A DNA stretch of 64,000 nucleotides from Torreya grandis (lineage: Eukaryota > Streptophyta > Pinopsida > Cupressales > Taxaceae). Positions 16,358 through 28,599 of the stretch are shown here, piece after piece. The first letter of the stretch is position 1. Every line of letters starts with the position of its first letter. The notes below the pieces were generated by a model. That model made no database searches, was not told the DNA's origin, and saw only the letters and a program-made list of their open reading frames with translations. Both the position numbers and the translations under genes were made by a program. Where the stretch lies: positions 208,501 to 272,500 of the forward strand of contig JARHVA010008416.1 of the NCBI GenBank assembly GCA_037957365.1, written 5' to 3'.

Positions 16358-17582
16358 TGTACACACTAAATTTGTCAAGAAACCACATATATCATGTCTT
16401 TTCATAATCCTTTCATGGGAGACTCCAATTGGAGAATATTAGCTTTATTCACATTTATCTATATCTTTCATTTTATTCATTTGGGTCTTGTTTCATGCTT
16501 GAGTCACCTTTTAGCCTATTTTTAGTCATCTTGAACCCTTAAAATAGTCATTCTACCTCAGCCAATTTAGGCTTTTTGTCCCTTTACCATCCCCATAGGT
16601 TCCAAGACTATAGGATAGGAGCGTTGGGGTTGGACTATAGCACTGGTGCCCTTAGTGTCCATTTCCAAAACTCTTATATAGGGTCATTTTTAACTCCAAT
16701 GGTTAGTTTATTTCACTAGTTGAGTCCCAACCCCTTTCTTATCATTGTCCATAAGTTTTCTAATTTTGACAAAATGCAAATAAAGCTCACAAATTCAAAA
16801 TAATGAGTCTCTTATATAAAGGACTTCACAAGACATTTTATATCTATTACTTACTACTTTGACACATTATATAATAAAAAAATTAGTCAATAGTATAGCT
16901 CAGCATTCTGCATGACACATAGACTTGCATGCTTGATCAAGGAAGAGCCTAGGCAAAAGTCATTCTTACATCTACCATTCACATTGATTATGTATGTTCC
17001 CTAAGGAAAAGCTAAATTTGATCTGAGACCCTAGCTTAAGGGTTAATGTAAGCAATGATCAGGATAACAGGGGTTCTTGATCATTTGATCATTTTCCCCC
17101 TAACCTAGTTTTTCCCCCTTTTACTTTTGATGTATTTGTTGTTTGCATGTGTGTAGATACATATAGAGTTTGGATATTAAAATGGACCTACAATGAGATC
17201 TATTAAATTTTAGCCTCCAAAATTTTTCACACATGCTCAGATTAAGGTAGTGGACAAAACCCAAAAATCTCATATCTTCTAGAAAATAATGATAGAGGTG
17301 GAGTTTAGCACTAGTGCCACTCCTATCCACTTTCGGTGCTTCTATCCAATCATAAAATGAATGATAGATCCAGACTCATGATAGTGTCCCAGTCCTACAA
17401 ATCAATTTATATCTTCAAAATCATTTATTTCAGTCCATTTTTGGATAAGTTTACTTTTATTCCTCATGCAATTTATTTGATAAGAACCTATATTTTGCCA
17501 TATTAAACTATATTTTTCCCCTTACTCTAGACCCTTTATTCTATAAGAACTAAATACTAGATTATAAAAAATAAAATAAAAA
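16358..17582 (+). repeat. 3' LTR of element 1
   Basis: It begins TGTACACACTAAATTTG straight after the polypurine tract and aligns with 7255-8464. The right edge merges into TA/ATAC-rich sequence and is approximate. Confidence 0.85.
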
Positions 17583-17701
17583 TGTACGTACATATATATG
17601 TATGTATATACATACATACACACACACACACATACATACATACATACATACATACATACATACATACATACATACATACATACATACATACATACATACA
17701 T
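17583..17701. repeat. (TATG)/(ATAC)n with embedded (AC)n microsatellite
   Basis: TATGTATGTATATACATAC is followed by a short CA run and then about 70 bp of pure CATA tetranucleotides. It directly abuts the right end of element 1, mirroring the microsatellite at its left edge. Confidence 0.95.
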
Positions 17702-18131
17702 CACCTATGTGATATATCCATGAATATCTTTTTAAGAAGTGTCATTAAAAAAATGTATTATACATTGCCTTTTTAATATTTTTATGTTTTAAAAAATACC
17801 CTTGCTATGTTATGATATGAGTAAAGATTTATCTCTTATATATAGGTATACACTAAACTGATTTTATAAATAACCCAATTAAAAACCTTCTCACATGTCT
17901 TTTACAAATGTCCATCCCAAAAAATTATACATCAATGGATATCAAATGTGGATACTATGTTTATCTCACAAATAATGGAAAGGTTGTTGGTGAAGAAAGT
18001 ATACATAAAATTTCAAGTGCAGATGTTGACTCTGTGGAATTCACAAATCCCACTTTGACATGTTACAATGAGGAAATACCTTTCAGATGTGGAAGTGTTA
18101 ATTTGATAAAATATTTTGATCTAACTCTACT
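17702..18131 (+). other. Older host-locus sequence with an unrecognised reading frame
   Basis: This is the sequence into which element 2 inserted, continuing at 36081. A frame from 17908 reads through the junction with a balanced amino-acid composition (VYLTNNGKVVGEESIHKISS and a Cys-containing tail). I cannot assign it. Rejoined across the target duplication it meets a stop within three codons, so it is either the end of an ORF or a relic. Confidence 0.3.
18127..18131. repeat. Target-site duplication of element 2, left copy (CTACT)
   Basis: Five bases directly before the TG of the left LTR. The right copy at 36076-36080 is CTACC, one mismatch. This ties the two far-apart LTRs to one insertion. 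Confidence 0.75.
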
Positions 18132-19743
18132 TGTAAGGCCCTTATTCTTATAGTTCTCAGCTTGACATTCTATGGATTTGAGATTTATGTTATTTTGACT
18201 TGATTATAGATTTTTCTATTAAATCACATCCAAATAGGATGTGGAAGAAATTTAATAATATTTATTTGGCCCTGAGACCATGAAAAGACCTATTATCATT
18301 TATGTCAATTTTTTTGTTTTTGAAAGTAGGTATGCTTAATTTTCCTTATATTTTGTTTTAACAATGATTAATTTGTTTATGATTTTAGACATGTGATTAA
18401 ATTATTCCTATGCATTGATTATATGCATATAAATTGATAGGACTATGTGGATTTAATTATGAGAATGCTCTTTCTTACTCTTCCTTATGTATGGTGAATT
18501 TGGACATGATTAAAATATGGTTGTATCATTGATTACATGCTTTTGAATTGACAATGTTATGTGAGTGATTGTGAGAATGTTCTTGTTTTATGATATCATA
18601 TTTCTATTAGTTTAAGTGATTTTTCTTGGTTTATTCTATAACTACATTTATTGCACTAGGTAATTTGATTGGTGTGTTGAGTGTAAAAGAATAAGACAAA
18701 GGCCAAAAATGAAACAAACTATGCCAAGTATGAAAGTATCACTTAAGTACTTTCTTTTGACTATGAACCCTTCCTTGATCCATATTACTTGTGTGATGTC
18801 TTATTAGATAATCCTCCCTATTATCTCATTTGTAGCATGTACTTAAATGACCATATTTTTAGTTTAAATGGTTAAAAGCTACCTTGTCCTTTATCTTTAG
18901 ACATCACTTTTAAAGTGGATCTCACCAACTAAGATGTATATAATAGTGGTTGGTAGTTTTCCATTGGGGTAGCATGCATTAGGATCCAATGATCAGAGAT
19001 AGATATAGCTGGGAGTGCATCAACCCTGAGTCTATAGAGCCCCATATGCTAGGGGAATTTTTTTTATTAAGGCATGTGTTGTTATAGGGAGTACCTGGGA
19101 TATTTTAACCATGATCTTAATTAGGAGAGAATATTACTTATTCGAGATTTTTGGATATATTTTAGAAGGAAAAAAGAGTTGGGAGGGAGTAGGAAGGAAG
19201 AAAAAAGAAAGTAAGTTGTGTATAGAAGAGATAGTGGAGTGGGACAAGCCCCTTAGAAGCTATGAAATAACACATAGTATGTCATGGAGTTTAGGTGGGA
19301 TTCTAAAATATTTTTATAGTTTAGTTTTATTTATTGGAATGAAATTAGGTTTCTTATTTTACTTTCTTGAAAGTAGGCCTTCCCTATTTGAATGGTTGCT
19401 TAGATTAGTTCACCTGGTTATTTTGCATGTATCTTGTGTTACCATGATGGGGCATTGACTACCAAGCTACTTTTACATGTGAAATCTTATGTTATTTATT
19501 TGACTGATAAAAAATTATCTATTTTTGAATTCTTTATACTATTGTGTTGTGTATTGGTTGTTATGAATAATACTACTTGGTGGTAGATTATCAGGCCTCC
19601 CATGTTGGGCATGGTGGCAAAAGTTTTGAACCTCCTTTGGAGGTCTTAGTGGTAGATTGGTAAACCCTCCCATTATAGGTGTGGTGGTAGACAACTTGAC
19701 CCTCATATGGCATACTAGTGGAAGCATAAGAGTGAAGCATCGT
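18132..19743 (+). repeat. 5' LTR of element 2, left part
   Basis: It begins TGTAAGGCCCTTATTC and aligns with 31983-33594. It includes imperfect internal duplications: about 18340-18475 repeated at 18480-18590 (GTGAGAATG-TCTT words), and a ~65-bp unit repeated at about 19577-19715 (GTGGTAGATT...CCTCCCAT). Both are also seen in the right LTR, so they predate insertion. The 115-codon frame at 19111-19458 is not conserved in the other LTR and is not a gene. Confidence 0.88.
19739..19743. repeat. Target-site duplication of the nested copia element, left copy (ATCGT)
   Basis: The right copy, ATCCT, is at 24826-24830. The uninterrupted right LTR of element 2 has GCATCCT at the matching place, which confirms the target. 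Confidence 0.7.
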
Positions 19744-20074
19744 TGTTATAAAATAGAATTAATTTCTTCCAAAAAAATCTAGTTTTTTATTTTTGTAAAC
19801 AACTATTTCCATGTTGATAGTTGTCTGTAAATATTTATAGTTTATTTTAATAGTTTTCATGCATATAATTTTGTAAAAATACTCTTTAAAATAGTGGATC
19901 TTGTATTCATTTAATAATGTAAAAAATAGGACTATATAATTAATGAAGGAAAGAATGCACAACAGTGCAATTTTTCTTAGAATTAATTTTTTGTAATATT
20001 TTTTCTATGTAATTTATTATATTTATAGATCCCCATGAGAGTATATTAGTATTATATCATTATCTTTTTCTTCA
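19744..20074 (+). repeat. 5' LTR of nested copia element
   Basis: It starts TGTTATAAAATAGAATTAATT and ends TCTTTTTCTTCA. It aligns end to end with 24492-24825. Confidence 0.9.
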
Positions 20075-20078
20075 CTTT

Positions 20079-20093
20079 GTTATCATAGCTAGG
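20079..20093 (+). promoter_or_regulatory. Primer-binding site of nested copia element
   Basis: TTATCATAGCTAGG follows the LTR by a few bases and resembles the initiator Met-tRNA complement (GGTATCAGAGC...) with two or three changes. Confidence 0.55.
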
Positions 20094-20211
20094 TTGTATT
20101 TCTTTACAGTCATTAATGGCTTCTGCATTTGGTTCATTTATTTCATGTTTTTAGACTCTTTTATTCATAGGCAAAAATTGTGAATATTTTTCACTAATCA
20201 TGAAGGCATTA

Positions 20212-21010
20212 TTCATATCCCAGGATGTTTAAGAAATTGTTGAAAATGGGTATATAGAGATTTCAAATTCGACAACATTTAATGCACTGTTAGAAGTAGA
20301 GAAAAATATTTTAAAGGAGCATATGAAGAAGGATGAAAATTACCTTTTATACATACATCAAGCTATATATGAGATCATTATTCATAGAGTGCCAACAACC
20401 AAGCAAGAAAAAGAAGAATGGGACACTCTCCAAGTTACATTTCAAGGTAAAGAGAAAGTTAAAACTACAAAACTTAAATTACTTATAAGAAATTTTGAAA
20501 ATATGTCCATGAAAGTGTCATACTCTATAGACCCATTTTTTACTTACGTAGTTGGTTTAGTAAATCAGATTATATTCAATGGAGAAACAATGGATGATAA
20601 AAGTGTAATGGAGAACTGCTTAGGAGTCTTCCTACGAAATAAGATCCCTTGGTTGTAGCCATAGAGGAAACTAAGGATTTTAGTCAAATTTCAATTTATG
20701 AGTTACATGCCATTTTAATAAATCATGAGCAAAGGTTAAATCGGTCACATACATCTATAGAACATGCACTTTTATGCCATATTTCATTAAGTAATGGAAG
20801 ACGTAGAGGAAGGTTCATCCCTAGAGGCAAAGGTATAAATTTATATAGAGGTGGATGCAACAACAGTCTAGCAAACCCAAGTGGAAGAGGACAATATGAA
20901 GATTATAATTATAATTAGTAAACCAGTCAGAGACAAGATAAGTCTAATATCTAGTGTCACTATAGTAAGAAATAGGGGCACTATGATTATGAATGTAGGA
21001 AGAAGCAATA
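20212..21010 (+). pseudogene. gag relic of nested copia element
   Basis: The frame at 20323-20658 contains KEEWDTLQVTFQG and the block up to NKIPWL, matching the UBN2-type gag of TNT1-like copia elements. A +1 frameshift near 20650 leads to VAIEETKDFSQISIYELHA and NHEQRLNR, the conserved gag C-terminal block, then a Gly/Arg-rich stretch. A zinc knuckle at about 20955-21000 reads CHYSKK*GHYDYEC, with the second Cys changed to Ser and a stop inside. Gag would form particles and bind RNA. This copy is dead. Confidence 0.8.
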
Positions 21011-21129
21011 TGATAAGAACACACATAATCAAAATTAGTTTGGAAAATATACATCAATCTTCATGTTTATATCTTGTATAATCATTGTTTAAGTAATATC
21101 TACTAAATCTCCTATTGAATGTAATGTTT

Positions 21130-21480
21130 CTCAAGAGAGTCCCTATGATATTTGGTATTTATACTCTAGTTGTAGCAATCATATGTCGGGAAACTTGGAT
21201 TTATTTTCATGTTTGGATGAGTCAGTAAAGACTGATGTTACTCTTGGAAAAGATAAAAAAGTAATTGTAATGGGAAAGGGAACAATCAACAGTCTAAAAT
21301 AAAAGGGTGAGCAAAAGATTATTCAAGATGTTTATTATGTTGTAGGTTTGAAACATAGTCTTATGAGCATTGGTCAACTAGTCCAGAATGGGTATAGAAT
21401 TTGCATTGAAGATAATGAATGTGTGATTGTGGAAAATTATCCAAGTAGTTAGATGAATGCCAAGGTATAAATGAAAATCA
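21130..21480 (+). pseudogene. Protease relic of nested copia element
   Basis: WYLYSSCSNHMSGN corresponds to the copia protease start WxLDSGCSxHM. The catalytic Asp is replaced by Tyr and the following Gly by Ser. Downstream VGLKHSLMSIGQLVQNG and CVIVENYPSS match the conserved end of the domain. In-frame stops are present. Confidence 0.75.
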
Positions 21481-21599
21481 ATAGAGTATTTCCCTTGAGA
21501 TTATAAAAAAATATGAAAATAAAATCAGCACAAGATATTTTTGAGTAAAAAATAATCAACTTTGGAACAACCGAAAATAATGCTGAAGAAACACAATTA

Positions 21600-22410
21600 A
21601 AAAAAAATTAGTCAGTGATAAAAGATGAATATTGGCTCTAGCATCTTAGATTTGGGCATTTAAACTTTAGAGGACTGAATTAATGACATAAGAAAAACAT
21701 GGTGAATGGTTTGCCATTAGTTTAGAAAATAGAAAGAATTTGTGAAGGATGCATTTTTCGGAAGCAACATAGAGAGACTTTCCTGGTTTGAAAATCAATA
21801 AGAGCAAAGTCACCACCTGAAATTATTCACTATATTGTGTGGACAAATGTAAACACCTTCCATAGGAGGTTGTTCATACTTTATGACTTTTATATATGAA
21901 TACACCAGGAAAACATGGGTGTATTCATTGAAACATAAACATGACACATTTGGGATTTTTCAGCAGCTCAAGGCCTTATTGGACAAGAAAAGTGCCACTA
22001 TATCAAAGTTATTATAAAAAATAGAAGTGGTTAGTACATATCCAATATTTTTTAAAATTTTTTTAAACAACATGGTATTCACAAGTAATTCACTACCCGA
22101 TATACACCACAATAAAATGGAGTGGCAGAGAGAAAAAATAGAACAATTATGGACATGGTGAGAAGTATGATGAAGCCCAAGCATCTACCAAATGAATATT
22201 GGGCATATGCAGTAACAAATTTGGTTTACATTATAAATAGATGTCCAAAAAAAAGTGTTAGGAACTATGATCCTGAAGAATCTTGGAGTGGAAAAAAACA
22301 TAGTGTTATTCACTTCAAAATTTTTGGTTATGTGGTATATGCACATGTGCCTAATGAGCTAAGAAATAAATTAGACAAAAAATTAGAAAAGTGTATTTTT
22401 GTTTGATATT
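21600..22410 (+). pseudogene. Integrase relic of nested copia element
   Basis: A degenerate zinc-binding start (LGI*TLED) is followed by a heavily broken core. A clear C-terminal part then lies at 22122-22406: AERKNRTIMDMVRSMM, LPNEYWAYAVTNLVYIINRC and HFKIFGYVVYAHVPNELR, which match the GKKP-type end of copia integrases. It would insert the DNA copy into the genome. Stops and frame changes disable it. Confidence 0.8.
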
Positions 22411-22811
22411 TTGAGGATCCTAAAGCCTACAAGTTGTTTAATCTAGTTAGTAGAAAATTTATAATAAGTGGAGATGTGCAGTTTGTTAAAAATGAGGCAT
22501 GGGATGGAAGTATAGAAAAAATTATTATTATAACAAAAACTATTCCTCAAGATGATATGGTAGATAAAATGTTATCACCACAATGTATTTCGCATACAAT
22601 ACCTCCTTCCACTCCTGGACATGCACCTCAAGTCATTACACAATCTACACCTCCATCCACAGCTAGGAGTTCATCATTTTAGACAACTTCACCTATACAA
22701 CGGACTCCACAATGAACACTAGTAGCAACACCTTCAATAAGAATTCTTGGATATAGTACATCTAATTTAGAAAATTCCAAATCATCATCATATTCAACTT
22801 TATAAAATATA

Positions 22812-23800
22812 TTGCATCAAAAAACAAGGAGTCTTAGTGAGTTATATGATGATACACCTAATTCTTTTTTAATTTTTGCATTATGCTTTCAAGCTACTAA
22901 TCTAATCTCTTTTGAAGAATCTATAAATGATGAAATTTGGACTCAAGCCATGGATGAAAAAATAGATGCCAAAGAAAAGAATCATACATGGGAGTTGGTA
23001 GATCCTCCTAAAGGGAAGGATGTGATAGGTGTGAAATGGGTCTACAAGACCAAGTATAGTGTAGATGGAAAAGTGCAAACACACAAGGCAAGATTAATTG
23101 CAAAAGGGTTTAGACAACAGCCTATAGTAGATTATAATGAAACATTTGCTCTAGTACCCCATTTGGACATAGTAGGAAATGTGTTTGCCATTATAGCCCA
23201 AAACAAATGGCCCATATATTAGACGGATGTGAAATAAGCATTTCTAAATGGCTTTCTAAAAGAGGAAGTGTATGTGAATGAACCAGAAGGATATAATATT
23301 GTGAGCCATGAAGGAAGGTGTCAAAGTTGAGAAAAACACTCTATGGACTTATGCAAGCTCCTAAAGCATGGTACAACAAGATTGATTCCTATCTATTTCA
23401 AAATAGCTTTAGTAGGTGCAAAAATGAACCTACTTTTTACATCAAAATCAATGACCAAGTAAAATTCTAATTGTATGTTTATGTGTAGATGATTTAATTA
23501 TTACTAGAGGTTTGTTCATAGATATATTTAAAGCAACCATGAAGAAAGAATTTGAGATGACTGACCTAGGTCTCATTAAGTATTTTTTGAGCATTTAAGT
23601 TCAACAATCAGAAGCTAGAATATTTATCTCACAAACAAAGTATGCAAATGACATTTTAAAAATATTTAACATGATAAATTGCATGCCAGCCCCAATACCA
23701 GTTATAACAGGACTGAAATTAAGCAAAGAAGACAACAGAGCAATTGTTGATCCAACTTTGTAAAAAAACTTAGTTGGTAGTCTTATGTATTTAATAGCCA
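22812..23800 (+). pseudogene. Reverse transcriptase relic of nested copia element
   Basis: An open stretch at 22812-23222 contains QAMDEKIDAKEKNHTWELV, VIGVKWVYKTKY and KARLIAKGFRQQ, the hallmark copia reverse transcriptase start. The active-site region follows near 23470-23500 as CVDDLIIT (usually YVDD). Stops and frame changes occur throughout, for example after KWPIY. Confidence 0.88.
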
Positions 23801-23899
23801 TAATGCCTGATATTATTTATGGTGTGAGTCTCATCTCAAGGTTCATGTAGTCTCCCATAGACTCACATTGGCAGGTTCGAAAAAAAAAAATTGAGGTAT

Positions 23900-24475
23900 A
23901 TATGTGAAACTAAAAGTTATGGAATGTTGTATATAACATCTGATGAGTTCAAACTCATAGGTTACACATTTAATGACTGCTAGAAATATAAATGACAGAA
24001 AAAGTACATATGACTATGTTTCTCACCCTGGAATAGAGGTAATTTCATGGGCATCAAAGAAAGAGCCCATTGTCACTCCTCCTTCTGCAAAATCTGAATA
24101 TGTGGCAGCAACAAGAGCAACATGTCAAACTGTGTGGATGAGAAGAATATTGAAGGACTTGATCCTTAATCAGTAAGATGCTACAAATATTTATTGTGAC
24201 AACAACTCTGCTATAACATTGTCTAAAAATCATGTCTTTCACAAAAGAAGCAAACACATAGACACATGATATCATATCATCAGGGAGCTAGTTATTAACA
24301 AAGAGATATGTCTAGAGTTTTGTAGATCTCAATATAAATTTGGTAATATCTTTAGAGAGCACGTAGGAAAAGAATCATTTGAGTATTTGAGAAGTTGTTT
24401 GGTCATTTATGATCAAGGCTATATAAGCAACAGAGATGTTTAAACTCAGCTCTGAATTATAAAGATACAGAAAGT
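23900..24475 (+). pseudogene. RNase H relic of nested copia element
   Basis: The frame at 23973-24176 contains NDRKSTYDYV, VISWASKKEP and SEYVAATRATCQTVWMRRIL, the copia RNase H signature. The downstream part (matching the usual CDN-SAI and K--HIDIRYH words) is broken by stops. The polypurine tract follows at about 24480. Confidence 0.85.
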
Positions 24476-24478
24476 TGA

Positions 24479-24491
24479 AATGAAGCGGGAG
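24479..24491 (+). promoter_or_regulatory. Polypurine tract of nested copia element
   Basis: AATGAAGCGGGAG immediately precedes the TG of the right LTR. Confidence 0.65.
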
Positions 24492-24825
24492 TGTTAGAAA
24501 ATATAATTAATTTCTCCTGAATAAATTAGTTTTTTTCTTTTTCTAAACAACTATTTGCATGTTCATAGCTCTCCGTAAGTATTTATAGTTTCTTTTAATA
24601 GTTTGCATGTATTGCATTTTGGAAAAATCCTCTCTAAAACAATGGCTCTTGTATTGATTTAATAATGTAAAAAAAAGAGGACTATCTAATTATTGAAAGA
24701 ACGAATGCACAGCAGGGCAGTTTTTCTTGGATTTGATTCTCCGCAGTATTTTTCTTTGTGTAATTTGTTCTATTTCCAGATCTCCATTAGAGTATATCAG
24801 TCTTCTATCATTCTCTTTTTCTTCA
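24492..24825 (+). repeat. 3' LTR of nested copia element
   Basis: It starts TGTTAGAAAATATAATTAATT and ends TCTTTTTCTTCA, followed by target copy ATCCT. Confidence 0.9.
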
Positions 24826-27119
24826 ATCCTCTCGTTGCACACCATTATGTGAATGTTGCATGTTGATTTACAAAATAATAGAATGTTCGGCTTTATCTAA
24901 TGCATTTATGATTTGGATTGAGGTCGGAAGCCTCCTTGGTTTGAGTCTAAGATAGGTATGTAACTGGAAATGACATATTCCTTTGCCTAGGAAACCTTTG
25001 CCTTGACTTTTCTTTCAGCCCAGCCTATGATACATTCATGCTTGGAGTTGGGAGTCTCAAGCTTGTGGGTGCCTAGAGCGTAAGCTTGATGATGGTAGTT
25101 GGTTGGTCGGTGAGCTCTCTTTCGTATGGCCAATGAACAACTTGGAACAGAAGGAGAACTCCGTGGAAGGACGAACCATGCTGACGTAAATGCTTTAGAT
25201 CATGCTTAATGCTTAGGACTGTAGAAAACAACTGATTACACCACCTTTTGATTGTAAATGTAGCCTAGATTGTTTTCATTGTGCTGGGAAAACAAACTGT
25301 CAATGTGAATGACTCAGCTTGATGAACAAACCTGCATGTGTCTATAAGAATTCTACTTTGAACTTAGTGAAATCAACGACATTTAATCATGCTTATGATC
25401 CTTGTGGAAACGATGCTTTATGATTGAAGAATGAATGCATCTCTTAGTCTAAAGTGGCTGGTTGATTGTCTCAATAGATGTAACATTGAATTCTCTATTG
25501 CACCTTGTCTTAATGGTTTAAACATAGAAAGCTAATGCAATAACTTAAGTGGGTAACCGAATCAAGCATTGAGGATATAGCTAATCGCATGTTATTTAGG
25601 AAGGTAAAGAGACCACTGTTAAATAGAATTGCAACTCTGAGTTAGCCGTGTTGTTGTGGTAAGAATATTTGAGCCTTGTCTGCTGGTGTGTTATTCATGT
25701 GAAACCTAGTTTATATATTATAACTCAACCATGGACAACTAGTCGATATCCTTCTATTCTAATTTTGATACAACTTAAGGTAATTAGTTTAATGCATATA
25801 AACTTAACATATTTGTGGAAGCATTATCTTGATGGAATAAGAAGTTTTAGGCTCGTTGATTAACAGTAAAATTTTCAACATGCTCGCTACTAGTTTGAGA
25901 CCTCTCGAGTAAACTCTCTTATGGCATTTTGTCTTAATAAATAAAGATTAGACAACTAATGGAGCCGCCTAATGGAATGACTCGACTATGTATTTGAAAC
26001 ATAGATAACGGTTGGGCTATTTAGTCCCTTTCAGATAGTTGTTCCTCAATGAAATTGCTATTTTGATTATAAGTCCGCCTACTGTGTTAAACTATGGAGC
26101 AAATCCTTGTAGATTAACTTCCTCCATAGACGTTTAGACCATGTTCTTACCTTGGTAAATTCATCCTTATCTTTTTTATATTCTTCCGTGTACATTTTTG
26201 CATCTGACCTTCCTCGGGCGCTTTTCCTCATGCAAACTAGAGCTTGAGGTCTTCTGGCGTAATAATAAAATTCAGCCTGGGTGAATTCGATTTAGTCTTG
26301 ATCGATTAAACTTTGACTTAGGTCTGGGCATTCTGTTAAGACAATTATTTTATAGGAAGGATTCTGTAGCATTTCCCACGCCTCAGATTGACCTTAATTT
26401 TCATCAATTGAGATATGCCGTCTAAGATCTTCCAATCTTGCACGCTGGTTATGGGTCGTGAGCCAGTTTTAATTGCCTTGCCTCTTAAACAGGCAGCCTC
26501 GATTGAGATCCTTCACCTAGTTCAAGCTCCCTTGGCTGCCTTGATTACTCAACCTAAACCAATTTGATTATTGAATTAGGGACTAATGTCTAAGTCTAGT
26601 CTAGAGTAGCCTCTACTCCGTTTGAATCTCACCCTTTAATGTGCCCTGGTGTCACCCTTTGCAGATGTAGAACCTTTATTAATCAGTCAGGCTTTCTTTT
26701 GCCTAGCCCAGACCTCTTATTAGCTCCGTGTTCAGCATTGGTCTACTTCCAAGGCCTCTCGAACTTATTGGATTGTTCAGTCAACTCTCCTTGACCTTGC
26801 AAATACATTGTTTTATGCATTAATTTTTTCCACTTAGTTCTTACTTTCCCGTTTGTGCTAGTTTGACCACAGGTATTTTTAGAAAAGGGCTTAGTCACTT
26901 CCACGACTTTTTTCATCTTAGCATTCTCATCTCAGATTGACGAATATATTTCAATTTCCATTCGATTGTTAGGTGTTCCATTGACCTTGCTCGAAACCTG
27001 GATATTCCCTAAATTAGTTTTGTTGACTCAAAAAAAAGTTATGTAGTGTTTTACTCACATCTTTCAAGATTTTGCAAAGTGTGGTTGATTAGTCATGGCT
27101 CACCATTCTGGGCTTGACA
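24826..27119 (+). repeat. 5' LTR of element 2, right part (unusually CpG-rich)
   Basis: It continues the left LTR after the copia insertion and aligns with about 33600-36075. It ends CTTGACA just before the primer site. By eye it retains around 40 CpG sites in 2.3 kb. The matching part of the right LTR has about 8, and the left part of this same LTR has one or two. No gene is seen. The frame at 25669-25863 is not conserved. Confidence 0.85.
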
Positions 27120-27122
27120 TTT

Positions 27123-27139
27123 TGGTATCAGATCCCAAG
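27123..27139 (+). promoter_or_regulatory. Primer-binding site of element 2 (initiator Met-tRNA type)
   Basis: TGGTATCAGATCCCAAG begins four bases after the LTR and matches the usual TGGTATCAGA start of plant retrotransposon primer sites complementary to initiator Met-tRNA. Confidence 0.85.
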
Positions 27140-27541
27140 TTTTTATATCGAGAGTTTTGCATATTTGGTTTTGCACTGTGGCTTTCTAGTTTTCGATTGA
27201 AGATTTGATGTTTTCCCTATTGATGTGTAGGATGAGGCAAAGATAATGATGACGCCTAGATAACATAGGAGGGCATGAGACTCCCATTTAGTGAGGGCTT
27301 GCTGATATAGAGCTCCAACTTTTGTTGGCCATGTAGCCAATGAGAGATGTTTTACAAGAAATATTGCTGACAATTACGTGAGGTAGGGAGACATTCCCCA
27401 CAACCCTCCTAAAGTGAACATAGGTCATTTGAGGGTGAGAGACAAAGGTCTCTTATCATCATTCATCGTAAATCAAAGAGTGGAGGAGAGAGAGATATCT
27501 CACATCCCTTCTCATTAGCATTTAGAGGGGGATAGAAGTGA
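27140..27541 (+). other. 5' leader of element 2
   Basis: Untranslated region between primer site and gag. It includes a purine-rich GAG-repeat stretch near 27480-27505. No ORF is supported. Confidence 0.5.
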
Positions 27542-28560
27542 GATGCATCATTGAGGAGAGCACTGGGAGAGGTGAGACTTAAACCACCTTTTAGCCCTAC
27601 ACCTAAAGACCTTTTGAAGGAATTTATTAGACTCAGGTCTCCTATTTTTGATGGTACTCAGGAGGGATTTTCAGCTAAGGCTTGGTTGGCCAACATACAG
27701 GGATGTTTCACATTATATGACCATGACACCAATGGGAAGGCCTATTTGGGGACCCACCTTATTTAAGATGCAACTATGATGTGTTGGGCACGAAAGGAGT
27801 AGAAGATCCATTTGACACTGACTTCCCTCAATTTTTTGAGGAGAATTTTAGAGCATGCTACCTATCCCTTCAATCTATTCTAAAGAAGGTGGATGAGTTC
27901 CATCATTTTTGATAGGGGAATGGTAAAGTGGCATAGTATGAGTGTCATTTTATGGATTTGATAAGATATGTACATTGTTCCAATAATGAGAGCATACAAG
28001 TAAATAGGTTCATTAGACACATAAATTTTGATTTGGCTAGTGTAGTACACATCATAGCTCCTTCAACCTTGAGCATTGTAGTCGAGAATGCCTACTTGCC
28101 AAAGAGTCTCAAGGAAAGACTCAAGAAGCCCTAGAGAGGTTTCAAGTTAGGTTATAATCTCAATATGACTCTAGGTCATAGGGTACACAAACTACGCCTA
28201 GGGGAGGTTTGATTCCACACCAGTTCAGTTCCAGACCATAGCAATAGTAGTAACAACAAAAATAGTAGGAGAGTGGCCATTTTGGCTCTAACTGAAACAA
28301 GGACCAACATGAGAAGGTATGCTAGGGAAGGACTGAGGATAGACTTCAGGACCGTCAGCAAACTAGTCCTAGAAAAAATTAACAATTAGTGTTAACAACA
28401 CCATCTAATATCAACATCATTAGTTAGTGTGTGATCAGTTGGAGCCCCTTCAAGGTAGGTCCAACATAGAGGTGTATGTTATACATGTGGGTCCCCTAAT
28501 CACTATGAACATGAGTGCCCTCTAGGACCATTGTTGTCTAATAGGAAGAAGACTCATATG
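27542..28560 (+). pseudogene. gag relic of element 2
   Basis: LRRALGEVRLKPPFSP, KEFIRLRSPIFDG and AKAWLANIQGCF (27551-27766) match the N-terminal part of Ty3/gypsy gag. The middle is broken by stops. A perfect CCHC zinc knuckle, CYTCGSPNHYEHEC, lies at 28477-28518. Upstream of it is a Gln/Ser-rich stretch (28200-28440). The start codon was lost or lies upstream of a TGA at about 27539. Confidence 0.85.
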
Positions 28561-28599
28561 TAAGACAAAATAGTAGGTGATGTGGGTTAGGGCCACAAG

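Larger units (their letters stand above)
19744..24825 (+). mobile_element. Nested Ty1/copia retrotransposon in the 5' LTR of element 2
   Basis: A 5.1-kb element with short LTRs (331 and 334 bp), a primer-binding site, gag, protease, integrase, reverse transcriptase and RNase H in copia order (integrase before reverse transcriptase). The insertion is proven by comparison with the intact right LTR of element 2 and by the ATCGT/ATCCT duplication. The LTRs differ at roughly one site in five or six in the stretch I compared, so it is old. All coding parts contain stops or frameshifts. Confidence 0.93.

Noticed and set aside
19111..19458. 115-codon frame with hydrophobic segments in the left LTR of element 2
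   Set aside because: The matching part of the right LTR (about 32974-33310) has several stops and no conserved protein, so the frame is chance.
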